NCBI GenBank assembly: GCA_018780805.1
Contig: JADMJD010000026.1
Location: 24,755 to 88,754 of the forward strand
DNA from: Rubrivivax sp.
GTDB taxonomy: Bacteria; Pseudomonadota; Gammaproteobacteria; Burkholderiales; Burkholderiaceae_C
Length of the DNA stretch: 64,000 bases
Direction of reading: 5' to 3'
Part shown: in pieces, positions 42,655 to 51,618 of the stretch
Layout of the letters: each line of letters opens with the position of its first letter
How positions within the stretch are numbered: the first letter of the stretch is position 1
Translations under genes and position numbers: made by a program
The notes under the pieces: generated by a model
What the model saw: the letters and a program-made list of their open reading frames with translations, nothing else
Database searches by the model: none
What the model was told of the DNA's origin: nothing

Positions 42655-43293
42655 TCAACGGCGCGCCAGCAGCGCCACCGCTTCGGCCAGCTGCCACAGC
42701 ACCTCGCGGTGGGCCTGGGCCAGTGCATCGGCGCTGCCGCCAGCAGCCGGCGCTTCAGCCCGCAGCAGCTGCACCACGGCCGGCGCGGCACCGGCGGCCG
42801 GCAGCAGGGTCACACGCGCCTGCAGCAGCACGCGGGTCTGGTCGGCGCTGGCCAGCAGCGTCAGCAGCTCCACCCGCAGCAGGCGCTGGACGGCCACGCC
42901 GGGGGGCAGCGGCGTGGCCCACACCTGGTCGGCGCCCAGCAACAACGACAGGTCGTGCCGCAGCAGCCGGGGCACGGCGTCGCGCAGCGGCTCGGCCCAG
43001 CGGTGGCCGGACAGCGGCTGCACACCGGCGGCACCGGCAGGCACCAGCAGGGCCTCTCGGTCCAGCAGCTCGGGCAAGGTCACGGCCTGCAACAGCAGCA
43101 CCGGACCCGGCGTGGCGGGCGGCAGTGGCGCCCCGCCCGGCCGCTCGGTGCGCAAGGCGTAGAGCCGCGGCGGCAGCGTGCTGGCGCAACCCGCCAGGCC
43201 CGCAGCACTCACGAGCGCCAGCGCACGCAGGCCCCACAGGCGACCCCACTGGCGACGTTGGAGATGAGGCAGGTGGTGCATCGGCACTTTCAT
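42655..43293 (-). CDS. ABC-type transport auxiliary lipoprotein (PqiC/YmbA-like)
   Basis: The 212-aa product has a lipobox (LALVSAAGLAGCAST) and the family pattern of outer-membrane auxiliary lipoproteins: LPPRLYALRTERPG, GPVLLLQAVTLPELLDREALLV, HRWAEPLRDAVPRLLRHDLSLLLGADQVWATP. In E. coli PqiC/MlaA-type partners connect MCE systems to the outer membrane. It is the last gene of the Mla-like operon and overlaps the MCE gene by 4 bp. An alternative start is ATG at 43281. Confidence 0.85.
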   Translation of the reverse strand: MKVPMHHLPHLQRRQWGRLWGLRALALVSAAGLAGCASTLPPRLYALRTERPGGAPLPPATPGPVLLLQAVTLPELLDREALLVPAGAAGVQPLSGHRWAEPLRDAVPRLLRHDLSLLLGADQVWATPLPPGVAVQRLLRVELLTLLASADQTRVLLQARVTLLPAAGAAPAVVQLLRAEAPAAGGSADALAQAHREVLWQLAEAVALLARR

Positions 43294-44279
43294 GGCACAG
43301 CCTTGCCGCGGATCAGCGACTGCGGCTGTTCTTCGATCTGTTCGGCCAGCGCACGCACCGCACGGGCGGCGCGGGAGACATCGCCGATGGCACGCTGCAG
43401 GCCTTGCACGGTGGGCGCCTCACTGGCCGTGGCGTCGCGCAAGGCCGCTGCGCTGCGCGCCAGTTCATCGGCCGCCACACGCACACTGCCCACCAGGGTG
43501 GAATCTGGCGCCAGCAGGCGCTCGGCCTGCAAGGCCGCGGCGCCCACCCGGTCCGCCGCCACGGCCACGCGGCGCGACGCATCGCCGGCATCCCGCAGGC
43601 TGCCCTGGGCCGCATCGGCCAGCGGCGGCAGGCGCTGCTGCAGCGTCTGCGCCAGCTGGGTCAGGGCCGCGGCCGCGCGGCTCAACTCGGCCAGGGGTGG
43701 CTGCAGGCTGGCGCCGGCCACCAAGGCGCGGGTGGCGGCCAGGGTCTGGCTGAGCTCGGCGGCCAGGCGGGCCAGGTCGATGCCGGCCAACTGCGCGCGC
43801 AAGGCGTCCAGCGGTGCCGTACGGGTGGGAATCACTGGCAGGTTGCTGGCCACCGCAGTGGCCGGCGTCGCAGCCGCGACGTCGAGGTCCAGGTCGACGT
43901 ACAACTGCCCGGTGAGCAGGCTCTGGGTGGCCAGCTGCGCCACCAGGCCCTGGCGCAACAAACGCTGCAGCGGATCGGCCTCGTCCGGCCCGGCCAGCGC
44001 CTGCAGCGCCTGGCGGTCCAGGTTCACCCGCACCGGCACCGCGGGCTGGCCGGCCACCAGCGCTACTTCGATCTGCTGCACACCCCCCAGCCGCACGCCG
44101 CGGAACACCACCGGCGCACCGATCTGCAGGCCATGTACCGAACCTGCAAAGTGCAGCACGGCGCCCTGCTGCGGCTGGAACACACGCAGGCCGAACACAG
44201 CGACCACCGCCGCCGCCAGCAGGCCCAGCCCGCCCATCGCAAACAGCCCGGTGCGCCAGGCCTGCGCATGGGTCTTCAT
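43290..44279 (-). CDS. MCE/MlaD-family protein
   Basis: The 329-aa product has one N-terminal membrane segment (GLFAMGGLGLLAAAVVAVFGLRVF) and an MCE domain (GAVLHFAGSVHGLQIGAPVVFRGVRLGGVQQIEVAL...LLTGQLYVDLDLD). A long C-terminal helical region (AQLAGIDLARLAAELSQTLAATRALV...LAELSRAAAALTQLAQTLQQ) could form the lipid-conducting barrel/needle seen in PqiB/LetB/MCE hexamers. It overlaps both neighbours by 4 bp. Confidence 0.88.
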   Translation of the reverse strand: MKTHAQAWRTGLFAMGGLGLLAAAVVAVFGLRVFQPQQGAVLHFAGSVHGLQIGAPVVFRGVRLGGVQQIEVALVAGQPAVPVRVNLDRQALQALAGPDEADPLQRLLRQGLVAQLATQSLLTGQLYVDLDLDVAAATPATAVASNLPVIPTRTAPLDALRAQLAGIDLARLAAELSQTLAATRALVAGASLQPPLAELSRAAAALTQLAQTLQQRLPPLADAAQGSLRDAGDASRRVAVAADRVGAAALQAERLLAPDSTLVGSVRVAADELARSAAALRDATASEAPTVQGLQRAIGDVSRAARAVRALAEQIEEQPQSLIRGKAVP

Positions 44280-45043
44280 GCCAGCGCCTCCTGCCCGCGG
44301 TGCAGGAACCGGCGCACCGCGGCCGGCCCGTGGCTGAGCAGGCGCGCCGGGCTGTCCAGGGCCGTCATCGTGCGCGTGTCTTCATCCAGAAAGAGCACCC
44401 GGTCGGCCACCGCCAGGGCGCTCTGGATGTCGTGTGTGACCAGCACGACCGTGGTGCCCAGGTGCTGGCGCAACTGCAGCACCAGCTCGTCCAGGCGCGC
44501 AGCGTTCAGCGGGTCCAGGCCGGAGCCGGGTTCGTCCAGGTACAGCAGCGGCGGGTCCAGCACCAGGGCGCGCGCCAGCGCCGCACGCTTGCGCATGCCA
44601 CCACTCAGCTGCGCGGGCATCAGGTCGAAACTGCCGTCCAGGCCGACCAGCGCCAGCTTCAGCCGCGCTTGGCGCGCCTGCGCGGCCGGCGGCAGGCCGC
44701 TGAGCAGGCGCAGCGGCAACATCAGGTTCTGGCCGACGCTGAGCGCACTCCACAGCGCCCCGGCCTGGAACATCACGCCAAACCGCTGGCGCAACTGCCG
44801 GCCCTGGGCGGCGGACGCGGCGTGCAGGTCCTGCCCGTCCAGCAGCACCTGCCCGGCATGCGGCCGGCCCAGGCCGACCAGATCGCGCAGCAACGAGCTC
44901 TTGCCGCAGCCGCTGGCGCCCAGGATGACCAACACCTCGCCGGCGCGGATGTCGAAATCCAGCCCGTGCAGCACCACCTGATCACCATGTGCCACCTGCA
45001 GGCCGATGGCCTGCACCAAGACAGGTTGAGTGCCAGCCGCCAT
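44276..45043 (-). CDS. MlaF-like ABC ATPase
   Basis: The 255-aa ATPase has Walker A LGASGCGKSSLLRDLVGL, signature LSGGMRKRAALARALV, Walker B LLYLDEPGSGLDP and switch VTHDIQSAL; the LSGGMRKR form is typical of MlaF. FGVMFQAGALWSALSVGQN matches the Q-loop. It powers lipid transfer with the adjacent permease and MCE protein. The track's frame extends to 46174 through the permease gene; only the 44276-45043 part is real. Confidence 0.92.
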   Translation of the reverse strand: MAAGTQPVLVQAIGLQVAHGDQVVLHGLDFDIRAGEVLVILGASGCGKSSLLRDLVGLGRPHAGQVLLDGQDLHAASAAQGRQLRQRFGVMFQAGALWSALSVGQNLMLPLRLLSGLPPAAQARQARLKLALVGLDGSFDLMPAQLSGGMRKRAALARALVLDPPLLYLDEPGSGLDPLNAARLDELVLQLRQHLGTTVVLVTHDIQSALAVADRVLFLDEDTRTMTALDSPARLLSHGPAAVRRFLHRGQEALA

Positions 45044-46200
45044 CAGAACCCCAGGCTCTGCAGCACCACGGTGCTGCCGGCCGCCGCCGCGATGATCCAG
45101 ACCAGGCCCTTGACCACCGCCGTGGTGGTGGCCTGGCCCACGGCCTGCGCGTTGCGCCCGGCATGCAGGCCTTCGCGGCAGCCGGCCAGCGACAGCAGCG
45201 CGGCGTACAGCACACACTTGAAAACCCCGATCCAGAGGTGGGTCCAGGTCAGCGCAGCCAGGCATTTGTGCAGGTACTCCGACAGCGTCAGGCCAAACGC
45301 CAGCGTGGCCGGCACGGCGCCGGCCAGCACCCCGGCCAGCGCACCGAAGGCCATGAGGGGCGGCGCCACCAGCACCAGGGCCAGCAGGCGCGGCAGCACC
45401 AGGTGATCGATCGGGTCCACCCCCAGCACCCGCAGCGCGTCGATCTCCTCGCCGGCCTGCATCGTGGCCAGCTCGGCCGCAAAGGCGGCCCCCACGCGGC
45501 CGGCCAGGATGACGCCGGTCATCAGGCCTGCCAACTCGCGCACCATGCCCACGGTGACGATGTCGGCCACGTAGGTCTGGCCGCCCATGCGGTCGAGCTG
45601 GGCACCACCCATGTAGGCCAGCATCAGCCCGACCAGGCCACAGGTGAGCGCCACCACCGGCAAGGACATTGCACCGCAGCGGTCGACCTGGCGCCACACC
45701 TCGGCTCCCGCAAAACCGCGCGCGGCGCTGCGCCCTGCCAGCCACCGGCCGGTGGCGAGCAGGGTCTCGCCGATGAAGGTGATGGTCAGGGCTGCCTGGT
45801 GTGCGGCCTGGTGCGCGTGCCGGCGTGCGGCCTGCCGTGCGGCCCCTCCACCCGGGCCTGGCGGCACCATGATCGACGGGTCCGTGCTGGTTGCCGGCCC
45901 GTGCAGGCGCAGCGCCATCTGCAGCAGCGCCCGCACATCGGGTGGCAGGCCGTCCAGCTGCAGCAGCACGCCGCGCCGGGCGAGCGGGGCCAGCTGCTCG
46001 CGCAGGCACGCGGCCAGCTGTGTGTCCCAGGCCGTCAGCTGGCTGGCGTCCACCCGCAGCGGCCCGGTGAAGGGGTGCGGTGGCGGCGGCAGGCCCTGCA
46101 CCGCGTGCCGCCAGTCGCCGGCCAGCCGCAGGCATCCACCACCGGCCGGCGCGCCGCCAGGCGGCAGCAGCCATTCATGGGAGGGAGCCGGGTTGTCCAT
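45043..46200 (-). CDS. MlaE-like permease with N-terminal STAS-type domain
   Basis: The 385-aa product has a ~110-residue N-terminal STAS-like domain (LRLAGDWRHAVQGL...RVDASQLTAWDTQLAACLREQLAPLARRGVLLQLDGLPPDVRALLQMA) followed by an MlaE permease: FAGAEVWRQVDRCGAMSLPVVALTCGLVGLMLAYMGGAQLDRMGGQTYVADIVTVGMVRELAGLMTGVILAGRVGAAFAAELATMQAGEEIDALRVLG. In E. coli the STAS domain is the separate MlaB; here the two are fused. ATG 46200 is preferred. It heads the four-gene Mla-like operon. Confidence 0.9.
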   Translation of the reverse strand: MDNPAPSHEWLLPPGGAPAGGGCLRLAGDWRHAVQGLPPPPHPFTGPLRVDASQLTAWDTQLAACLREQLAPLARRGVLLQLDGLPPDVRALLQMALRLHGPATSTDPSIMVPPGPGGGAARQAARRHAHQAAHQAALTITFIGETLLATGRWLAGRSAARGFAGAEVWRQVDRCGAMSLPVVALTCGLVGLMLAYMGGAQLDRMGGQTYVADIVTVGMVRELAGLMTGVILAGRVGAAFAAELATMQAGEEIDALRVLGVDPIDHLVLPRLLALVLVAPPLMAFGALAGVLAGAVPATLAFGLTLSEYLHKCLAALTWTHLWIGVFKCVLYAALLSLAGCREGLHAGRNAQAVGQATTTAVVKGLVWIIAAAAGSTVVLQSLGF

Positions 46201-46246
46201 GCAGGCGGCGACTGTACCCGGCAGGCTGCAGCGCACGGCGCAGCGA

Positions 46247-47071
46247 TCAGCGTGCGTCGTTCAAGGCCCAGTCGTAGTCCAGGAAGCTGATGTCGAACTT
46301 CTCGCTGCGCAGGCGCGCACGGTCGGCGGCGGTGTCGGCCAGCGCATCGGCGTGGCGCGCCGCAAAGCCGGCCAGCGACTGGATGCCCTGGTGGCCACGC
46401 TGGAAGTCCCCGCCGTACCAGTCGAAGATCTTCGACAGCTCCAGCCGCCCCTGCGCCGCGCTCCAGCGGTTGCGGCTGCGGTCGGCCATGAAACGCTGAG
46501 CCTGCTGGGCCAGCTGAGCCTCCAGCCGGTCGGCCACGAAGGCCTCTTCACGCAGCATCGGGCAGCCCACGGACGCACAGTTGACCGCGAAGTGCACCCG
46601 GGGTTCGTCGTACGCGCCGGGCTTGCGCAGCATCTGGTGCTCGATGTCGTCCAGCGACACGGTGCTGCCCAGCAGCGGTATCCACTTCGGCTTCCAGGGG
46701 CTGGCAAACAGGCTGCCCAGGTCCTTGATGGACTTCAGGTCCGGGTAGCGTCCGAGGATCAGCTCCACCGTGAAGGCGTTGTACGCGTTGATCAAAAAGG
46801 CCTGCTGCTGCGGCTTGGAAAAGCCCGCAAAGGCGGCGGCCGACACGGCCGACAAGACACCCAGATAAGCCTTCAAGGCAGCGCGGTCGGCCACAAAACC
46901 GGCATAACGCACCTGCGAGGCCTGGCCGCCCCGCAGCAGCACCACATGGCGCGCCAGCAGCGCAGTCCAGGCGCCGTGGCCGTGGTCGAAGGCCTGGGCT
47001 CGCACCGGCCAGGCCCACGCGGCCAGCATGCTGCCGGTGGCCTGCAGCAGTTGGCGTCGTTGCATCGGCAT
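46247..47071 (-). CDS. DUF547-domain secreted protein
   Basis: The 274-aa product begins MPMQRRQLLQATGSMLAAWAWPVRAQA, a signal peptide with an RR pair at its start but not a full Tat motif. The DUF547 core follows: FLINAYNAFTVELILGRYPDLKSIKDLGSLFASPWKPKWIPLLGSTVSLDDIEHQMLRKPGAYDEPRVHFAVNCASVGCPMLREEAF. AGGAG lies 11 bp before ATG 47071. The function of DUF547 is unknown; a papain-like fold with a Cys in NCASVGCP has been suggested for the family. Confidence 0.87.
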   Translation of the reverse strand: MPMQRRQLLQATGSMLAAWAWPVRAQAFDHGHGAWTALLARHVVLLRGGQASQVRYAGFVADRAALKAYLGVLSAVSAAAFAGFSKPQQQAFLINAYNAFTVELILGRYPDLKSIKDLGSLFASPWKPKWIPLLGSTVSLDDIEHQMLRKPGAYDEPRVHFAVNCASVGCPMLREEAFVADRLEAQLAQQAQRFMADRSRNRWSAAQGRLELSKIFDWYGGDFQRGHQGIQSLAGFAARHADALADTAADRARLRSEKFDISFLDYDWALNDAR

Positions 47072-47199
47072 GGTGGCTGGTTCTCCTGTGGACTGGCCCT
47101 GGGTCGGGCCAGGGCTGGCTGAGCTTACAGCGGGCCGGTACAGCCCGGACGCGCCAAGTCGTTGGTAGCTGAGATGTTCAACCCGGGCCTGCTGCTCGG

Positions 47200-47720
47200 C
47201 GGCGGACCAGGCCGCGGCCTGAGCGCCGCACCGGCGACGCCACGCGGCTGGCCGCAATGTTCGGCGACACCCACGCCTCAGGCCACCGCAGGCTGGCCCT
47301 GGTGCGGGACCTGCCCGACTTGCCTGCCACGGCCCACGGGGACCGGCGCGCTGCCAGCCGGTGGTGCACAACGTGCTGACCAACGCCACCTGCTTCTCGC
47401 CGCCAGGCGGCCAGATCGACGTGACCACCGGCAGCAGCGACAGCGGCAGCTGGCGGCTGCAGGTCACCGGCCGCGGCCCAGGCATCCCGGAGGCCGGGCT
47501 GGAGATGGACTTGGAGGCGTTTGTGCACAGCAGCCACAGCAAGGACGGCCCGGCCGGCGCCGGGATGGGCCTGGCCAGCCGCCGCACCATCCTGCAGTCC
47601 CGCGGCAGGCACACCAGCGCCCACCACCGCGACGGCGGCGGCTCGGTGTTTCAGATCGAGCTGCCGATGCGCGGCAATGGCGCGACGAGGCCGGCCCTGC
47701 GGGTGTCCTCCAGCACCTGA
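47200..47720 (+). pseudogene. Eroded sensor histidine kinase (HATPase remnant)
   Basis: One frame (47240-47360 region) reads DTHASGHRRLALVRDLPDLPATAHGDR. A second frame from 47361 carries an N-box-like VVHNVLTNATCFSPPGGQIDV and then GRGPGIPEAGLEMDLEAFVHSSHSKDGPAGAGMGLASRRTI. The pattern is the ATPase domain of a hybrid kinase, with a frameshift between parts. The G1-box aspartate is lost (DxGxG to GRGPG). No dimerisation/phospho-His segment is present. Confidence 0.6.
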
Positions 47721-47786
47721 CCGCCGCCTCCCGGGCCGGCGCGACCGGCGGCAGCGCCAGTGCAGCGGCGCAGCGCAAACGAACCG

Positions 47787-48101
47787 CTACTTGCGCGGCG
47801 TGGGCTTGCGGATCAGGGTGCGCTGGAACCAGGCTTCGTTCATGCGGGCCAGGAACTGCGCACTCAGCGGCACGCCGGACTTGTCGCCCAGCACGGCCTC
47901 CATGCCGCAGCGCGGGCACAGGGCGGTCTGGTTGGCGATGGCCTTGGGGTCGTCCAGGTTGTCCATGGTCAGGCCCGTCCAGGCCACCACTTCTTCGGCT
48001 GGGAACAGCTGCACGCAGCTGCAGCAGCCGCACCAGGTGCTGGCCCCGATCTGCACGTGGTTGTTGGTCGTGTAGCGGTAGGCGGCGAGCAGGTCGTTCA
48101 T
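47787..48101 (-). CDS. Small cysteine-rich cytoplasmic protein
   Basis: The 104-aa product has four-cysteine zinc-ribbon-like features: STWCGCCSCVQLFPAEEVVAWTG and ALCPRCGMEAVLGDKSGVP, then FLARMNEAWFQRTLIRKP. Similar short proteins are annotated only as cytoplasmic protein. A structural metal site is likely from the paired Cys motifs. It is followed after a short gap by the VOC gene on the same strand. Function unknown. Confidence 0.75.
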   Translation of the reverse strand: MNDLLAAYRYTTNNHVQIGASTWCGCCSCVQLFPAEEVVAWTGLTMDNLDDPKAIANQTALCPRCGMEAVLGDKSGVPLSAQFLARMNEAWFQRTLIRKPTPRK

Positions 48102-48134
48102 GGTGGCGGGTCCGTGGTCGGGTGCAAGGGGCTC

Positions 48135-48527
48135 TCAGCCAGGGCGGTGCAAGGCGCACAGCTTGTGGTTGTCCGGATCGCGCACGCAGGCCAGGTGCAG
48201 CGCACCGGGTGCGTCACCACGCGGACCAGGGGGTTCTTCGATGGCCGTGCCGCCATGGGCCAGCGCCACCGCATGGCACTGCCGCACCTGCTCCGGCGAA
48301 CTGCACCTGAAGCCCAGCGTGCCGCCGTTGGCAATGCTGGCCGGCTCGCCGTTGATGGGCTGGGTCAGGCAGAAGCTGGCGCCGTCGTGGCGGTAGAACA
48401 GCCGCACACGCCCGGTCTTGGCCACGTTGCGCACGGGCGCAGCCGCCCCCAGCACACCGAGCACGGCGTCGTCAAAGCGCTGGGCGCGTTCAATGTCGTC
48501 GGTGCCGAGCATCACGTGGCTGAACAT
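48135..48527 (-). CDS. VOC-family (glyoxalase-like) protein
   Basis: The 130-aa product has the VOC beta-alpha-beta pattern: MFSHVMLGTDDIERAQRFDDAVLGVLGA (metal-site His4), LFYRHDGASFCLTQPINGEPASIANGGTLGFRCSSPEQVRQCHAVALAHGGTAIEEPPGPR, and LHLACVRDPDNHKLCALHRPG at the end. Substrate could be a small electrophile or ring-cleavage substrate; it cannot be read from sequence. The ORF-track frame to 49445 is a shadow of the AraC gene. Confidence 0.87.
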   Translation of the reverse strand: MFSHVMLGTDDIERAQRFDDAVLGVLGAAAPVRNVAKTGRVRLFYRHDGASFCLTQPINGEPASIANGGTLGFRCSSPEQVRQCHAVALAHGGTAIEEPPGPRGDAPGALHLACVRDPDNHKLCALHRPG

Positions 48528-48700
48528 GGCGGGGCTCCTGGTGTGCAGTGCGCATTTGTGGGCCTGGATCATGCCCGAAAGGACTTGATGGGCCTGCAGG
48601 TTTCGGCCGCGGCCAGACTGTGCAATGCCTTTTGCGACATCGCGCCACGGTTCGAGGCCGCGCAGCTGGGCAACAGCGTGAGCAGCTCGGTCGTGAGCCC

Positions 48701-49690
48701 TCAACCCGCCCCACCCGCCTGCATCGCTCTGCGAAACGCCCCCGGCGGCCGCCCCAGCAGGCGCTGAAACGAGCGGCGCATGCGCTCGGTGTGGCCAAAG
48801 CCGCAGTCCGTGGCAATGCGCTGCACCGAGGGCAGGCCACTTTCGAGCGCGGTACGCGCCGCTTCCACACGCAGGCGTTCGACAGCGTGGGCCGGTGTGG
48901 CGCCGGTTTCGGCACGGAAACACCGTGCAAAGTGGCGCGGGCTCATGCAGGCACGGGCCGCCAGTGCGTCCACGCTGTGGTCCTCGCGCAGGTGGCTGCG
49001 CACGTGCTCCAGCAGCGGGCCGAAACGCCCTTCCGGCCGTTGCAGGTCCAGCAACGGCGAGAACTGCGATTGCCCGCCTGGGCGGCGGCGCTCCACCACC
49101 AGCTGGCGCGCGGCCTCGCGGGCCAACGCCTCGCCATGGTCGTGCGCCACCAGGGCCAGGCACAGGTCGATGCCGGCCGTCATGCCGGCGCTGGTCCACA
49201 GCTCGGGCAGCGCCTGCGCGCCGCGGCCGGCGGCGGGCTCGCGCACATAGATGCGGTCCGGCTGCAGGCGCACGGCTGGATAGTCCCGCGCAAACTGGCC
49301 GCTGCGAGACCAGTGCGTGGTGGCGGTGCGCTGGTCCAGCAGGCCGGCGGCCGCCAGCACCAGGCTGCCGCTGCAGATGCTGGCGATGCGCAGCCCGGCG
49401 CGGCTGGCGCGCTGCAGCCAGGCGATGAGCGCGGTGTCGCGGCAAGCGGCGTCCACGCCGTCGCCGCCGATCACCATCACCAGGTCGATGCTGCCCAGCC
49501 GCTGCGGCAGCGGCTGCACCGGCCAGTGCACACCGGCCGAGCTGCGCACCGCGGGCGCCTTGCTCGCCACCAGGCGCCAGTCGTAACTGCCCGGCTGCGC
49601 CAGCCGCACGACTTCAAAGACGGCCATGGGCCCGGCCAGGTCCAGCTGCTGGAACCCGGGGAACACCACAAAGGCAATGCGGCAGGTCAT
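48701..49690 (-). CDS. GlxA-type AraC regulator with DJ-1/PfpI domain
   Basis: The 329-aa product has a DJ-1/PfpI-like N-terminal domain (TCRIAFVVFPGFQQLDLAGPMAVFEVVRLA, ASICSGSLVLAAAGLLDQRTATTHW) and an AraC double HTH (LLEHVRSHLREDHSVDALAARACMSPRHFARCFRAETGATPAHAVERLRVEAARTALESGLPSVQRIATDCGFGHTERMRRSFQRLLGRPPGAFR). It is divergent from the standalone DJ-1 gene and aminotransferase, with 126 bp between them, and probably regulates them. ATG 49690 is chosen over the track's upstream start. Confidence 0.9.
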   Translation of the reverse strand: MTCRIAFVVFPGFQQLDLAGPMAVFEVVRLAQPGSYDWRLVASKAPAVRSSAGVHWPVQPLPQRLGSIDLVMVIGGDGVDAACRDTALIAWLQRASRAGLRIASICSGSLVLAAAGLLDQRTATTHWSRSGQFARDYPAVRLQPDRIYVREPAAGRGAQALPELWTSAGMTAGIDLCLALVAHDHGEALAREAARQLVVERRRPGGQSQFSPLLDLQRPEGRFGPLLEHVRSHLREDHSVDALAARACMSPRHFARCFRAETGATPAHAVERLRVEAARTALESGLPSVQRIATDCGFGHTERMRRSFQRLLGRPPGAFRRAMQAGGAG

Positions 49691-49816
49691 GGCTGCATCA
49701 TGGCCTGAAACAGTGCCAGGTGGCTTGGCAGAAAAGGTGGCATCCGCGTCATGGCAGCCACGACCGCTTGCACCCATGCTGCGCCACTTCTGCAACCACA
49801 GGGAGGGCGCGCCGTG

Positions 49817-50419
49817 ATGAACGTGGGCATCCTGGTCTTCGACGAGGTCGAGCTGCTGGACATGGCGGGACCGTACGAGGTCTTCACCACCGCCGCGCGT
49901 GTGCTGGCGCGCTCAGCGCCGCCGGACACGCCGCCGCACTTTGCCGTCTGCACGCTGGCGCGGCGGCCGGGCCCGGTGCGCGCTCGCGCCGGCCTGCGGC
50001 TGTGGCCCGATCACACGCTGGCCGATCACCCGCCGCTGGCCTGCGCCATCGTGCCCGGCGGCGTGGTGGATGCCGAGCTGGGCCACCCCGATCTGATGGC
50101 CTGGATCAGGGCGCAGGCCCGCAGCGCGCAAGTGCTGGCCTCGGTGTGCACCGGCGCGCTGCTGCTGGCAGAAACCGGCGTGCTGGACGGCCTGGACGCC
50201 ACCACCCACTGGGAGGACCTGGACGCCTTGCGCAGCCTGCGGCCGGCGGTACGCGTGCAGGCCGGCGTGCGCTGGGCGGACCAGGGCCGCATCGTCACTT
50301 CGGCCGGCATTGCCGCCGGCATCGACATGAGCCTGCACCTGGTGCAGCGGCTGCACAGCCGCGAACTGGCGCTGCGCACCGCGCGGCAGATGGACGTGGC
50401 CTGGACACCCGCCCCGTGA
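49817..50419 (+). CDS. DJ-1/PfpI-family protein
   Basis: The 200-aa glutaminase-like fold protein resembles the N-terminal domain of its divergent regulator: MNVGILVFDEVELLDMAGPYEVFTTAARVLA, PGGVVDAELGHPDLMAWIRAQARSAQVLASVCTGALLLAETGVLDGLDATTHWEDLDALR. The nucleophile-elbow Cys is in SVCTGALLLA. GGGAGGGC lies before ATG 49817; a GTG at 49814 is an alternative. GTGA overlap couples it to the aminotransferase. It may be an isonitrile hydratase-like or sensor protein; function unknown. Confidence 0.88.
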   Translation: MNVGILVFDEVELLDMAGPYEVFTTAARVLARSAPPDTPPHFAVCTLARRPGPVRARAGLRLWPDHTLADHPPLACAIVPGGVVDAELGHPDLMAWIRAQARSAQVLASVCTGALLLAETGVLDGLDATTHWEDLDALRSLRPAVRVQAGVRWADQGRIVTSAGIAAGIDMSLHLVQRLHSRELALRTARQMDVAWTPAP

Positions 50420-51618
50420 GCCCGCGGCAAACTTCTCCTGCCACGGCGGGGCCCGGCCATGCGCTGATCGACATCACCACCCGCCCGCCCACCGTGTTTG
50501 TCGAAGGGCAGGGCTCCTGGCTCACCGACGAGAGCGGCAAGTGTTACCTGGACCTGGTGCAGGGCTGGGCCGTCAACAGCCTGGGCCACAGCCCGCCGGT
50601 GATCGCCCAGGCGCTGGCGCGGCAGGCCGGGCGGCTGCTGAACGCGAGCCCGGCCTTCCACAACCGGCCGATGCTGGACCTGGCCCAGCGGCTGGTGGGG
50701 CTGAGCTGTTTCGATCGTGTGTGGTTTGGCAGCTCTGGGTCCGAGGTGAACGAAGCCGCGTTGAAGCTGGCGCGGCGCTGGGGCCGCCGCATGCGCGGCG
50801 GTGCACACGAGGTGATAGCCTTCGACAGCGCCTTCCACGGCCGCACGCTGGCGATGATGAGCGCCTCCGGCAAACCGGGCTGGGACAGCCTGTTCGCGCC
50901 CATGCCCACGGGATTTGCGAAGGCCCGGTACAACGACATCACCTCGGTCGAACGTGCCATCACCCCGGCCAGCGTGGCCGTGATGATCGAGCTGGTGCAG
51001 GGCGAAGCCGGCGTCAACCTGGCCGACCCGGGTTTTGTGCGCGAGCTGCGCGCGCTCACCACCGAGCGCCAGCTGCTGCTGATCGCAGACGAGGTGCAGA
51101 CCGGCATCGGCCGCTGCGGCGAAGCCTTCGCCTACGAACTTTTCGGCATCGAGCCGGACGTGATGACGCTGACCAAGGGCATCGGCGGCGGCGTGCCGCT
51201 GGCGGCGCTGTTGTGCAAGGAGAGCTTCAACTGCTTCGAGCCTGGGGACCAGGGCGGCACCTATGGCGGCAACCCGCTGATGGCCGCCGTGGGGTTGGCG
51301 GTGGTGGACACCGTCTGCCAGCCCGTCTTCCTGGCACAGGTGCGCCAGCGCGCCGCGTTTCTGGCCCGCGGGCTGCAGGCCATCGTGCACGAGCACGGCC
51401 TGGTGGCCGAACGTGGGGTGGGCCTGCTGCGCGCCTTGGCGCTGCCCGGCGACACGGCCGCGCAGGTGGTGGCCGCCGCGCGCGAGCTGCAGCCCACCGG
51501 CCTGCTGCTCAACGCGCCCCGCCCCCACCTGCTGCGGCTGATGCCGGCACTGACGATCACCGAAGCCGAGATCGGCCAGGCCTTGGCGTTGCTGCGGCAG
51601 GCGCTGCGGGTGGTCTAA
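50416..51618 (+). CDS. Class III aminotransferase (acetylornithine aminotransferase-like)
   Basis: The 400-aa PLP enzyme shows WLTDESGKCYLDLVQGWAVNSLGHSPPVI, FGSSGSEVNEAALKLARRWG, AFDSAFHGRTLAMMSASGKPG, LIADEVQTGIGRCGEAFAYELFGIEPDVMTLTKGIGGGVPLAALL (PLP lysine in LTKGIGGG) and GDQGGTYGGNPLMAAVGLAV. The family moves an amino group from an omega-amino acid such as N-acetylornithine or putrescine. GTG start 50416 overlaps the DJ-1 stop. Neighbours are not arginine genes, so the substrate is open. Confidence 0.9.
   Translation: MSPRQTSPATAGPGHALIDITTRPPTVFVEGQGSWLTDESGKCYLDLVQGWAVNSLGHSPPVIAQALARQAGRLLNASPAFHNRPMLDLAQRLVGLSCFDRVWFGSSGSEVNEAALKLARRWGRRMRGGAHEVIAFDSAFHGRTLAMMSASGKPGWDSLFAPMPTGFAKARYNDITSVERAITPASVAVMIELVQGEAGVNLADPGFVRELRALTTERQLLLIADEVQTGIGRCGEAFAYELFGIEPDVMTLTKGIGGGVPLAALLCKESFNCFEPGDQGGTYGGNPLMAAVGLAVVDTVCQPVFLAQVRQRAAFLARGLQAIVHEHGLVAERGVGLLRALALPGDTAAQVVAAARELQPTGLLLNAPRPHLLRLMPALTITEAEIGQALALLRQALRVV

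Noticed and set aside
44276-46174. 632-aa minus-strand ORF as a fused permease-ATPase
   Set aside because: Its first ~375 residues are a shadow of the real permease frame (45043-46200); the ATPase begins at 45043.
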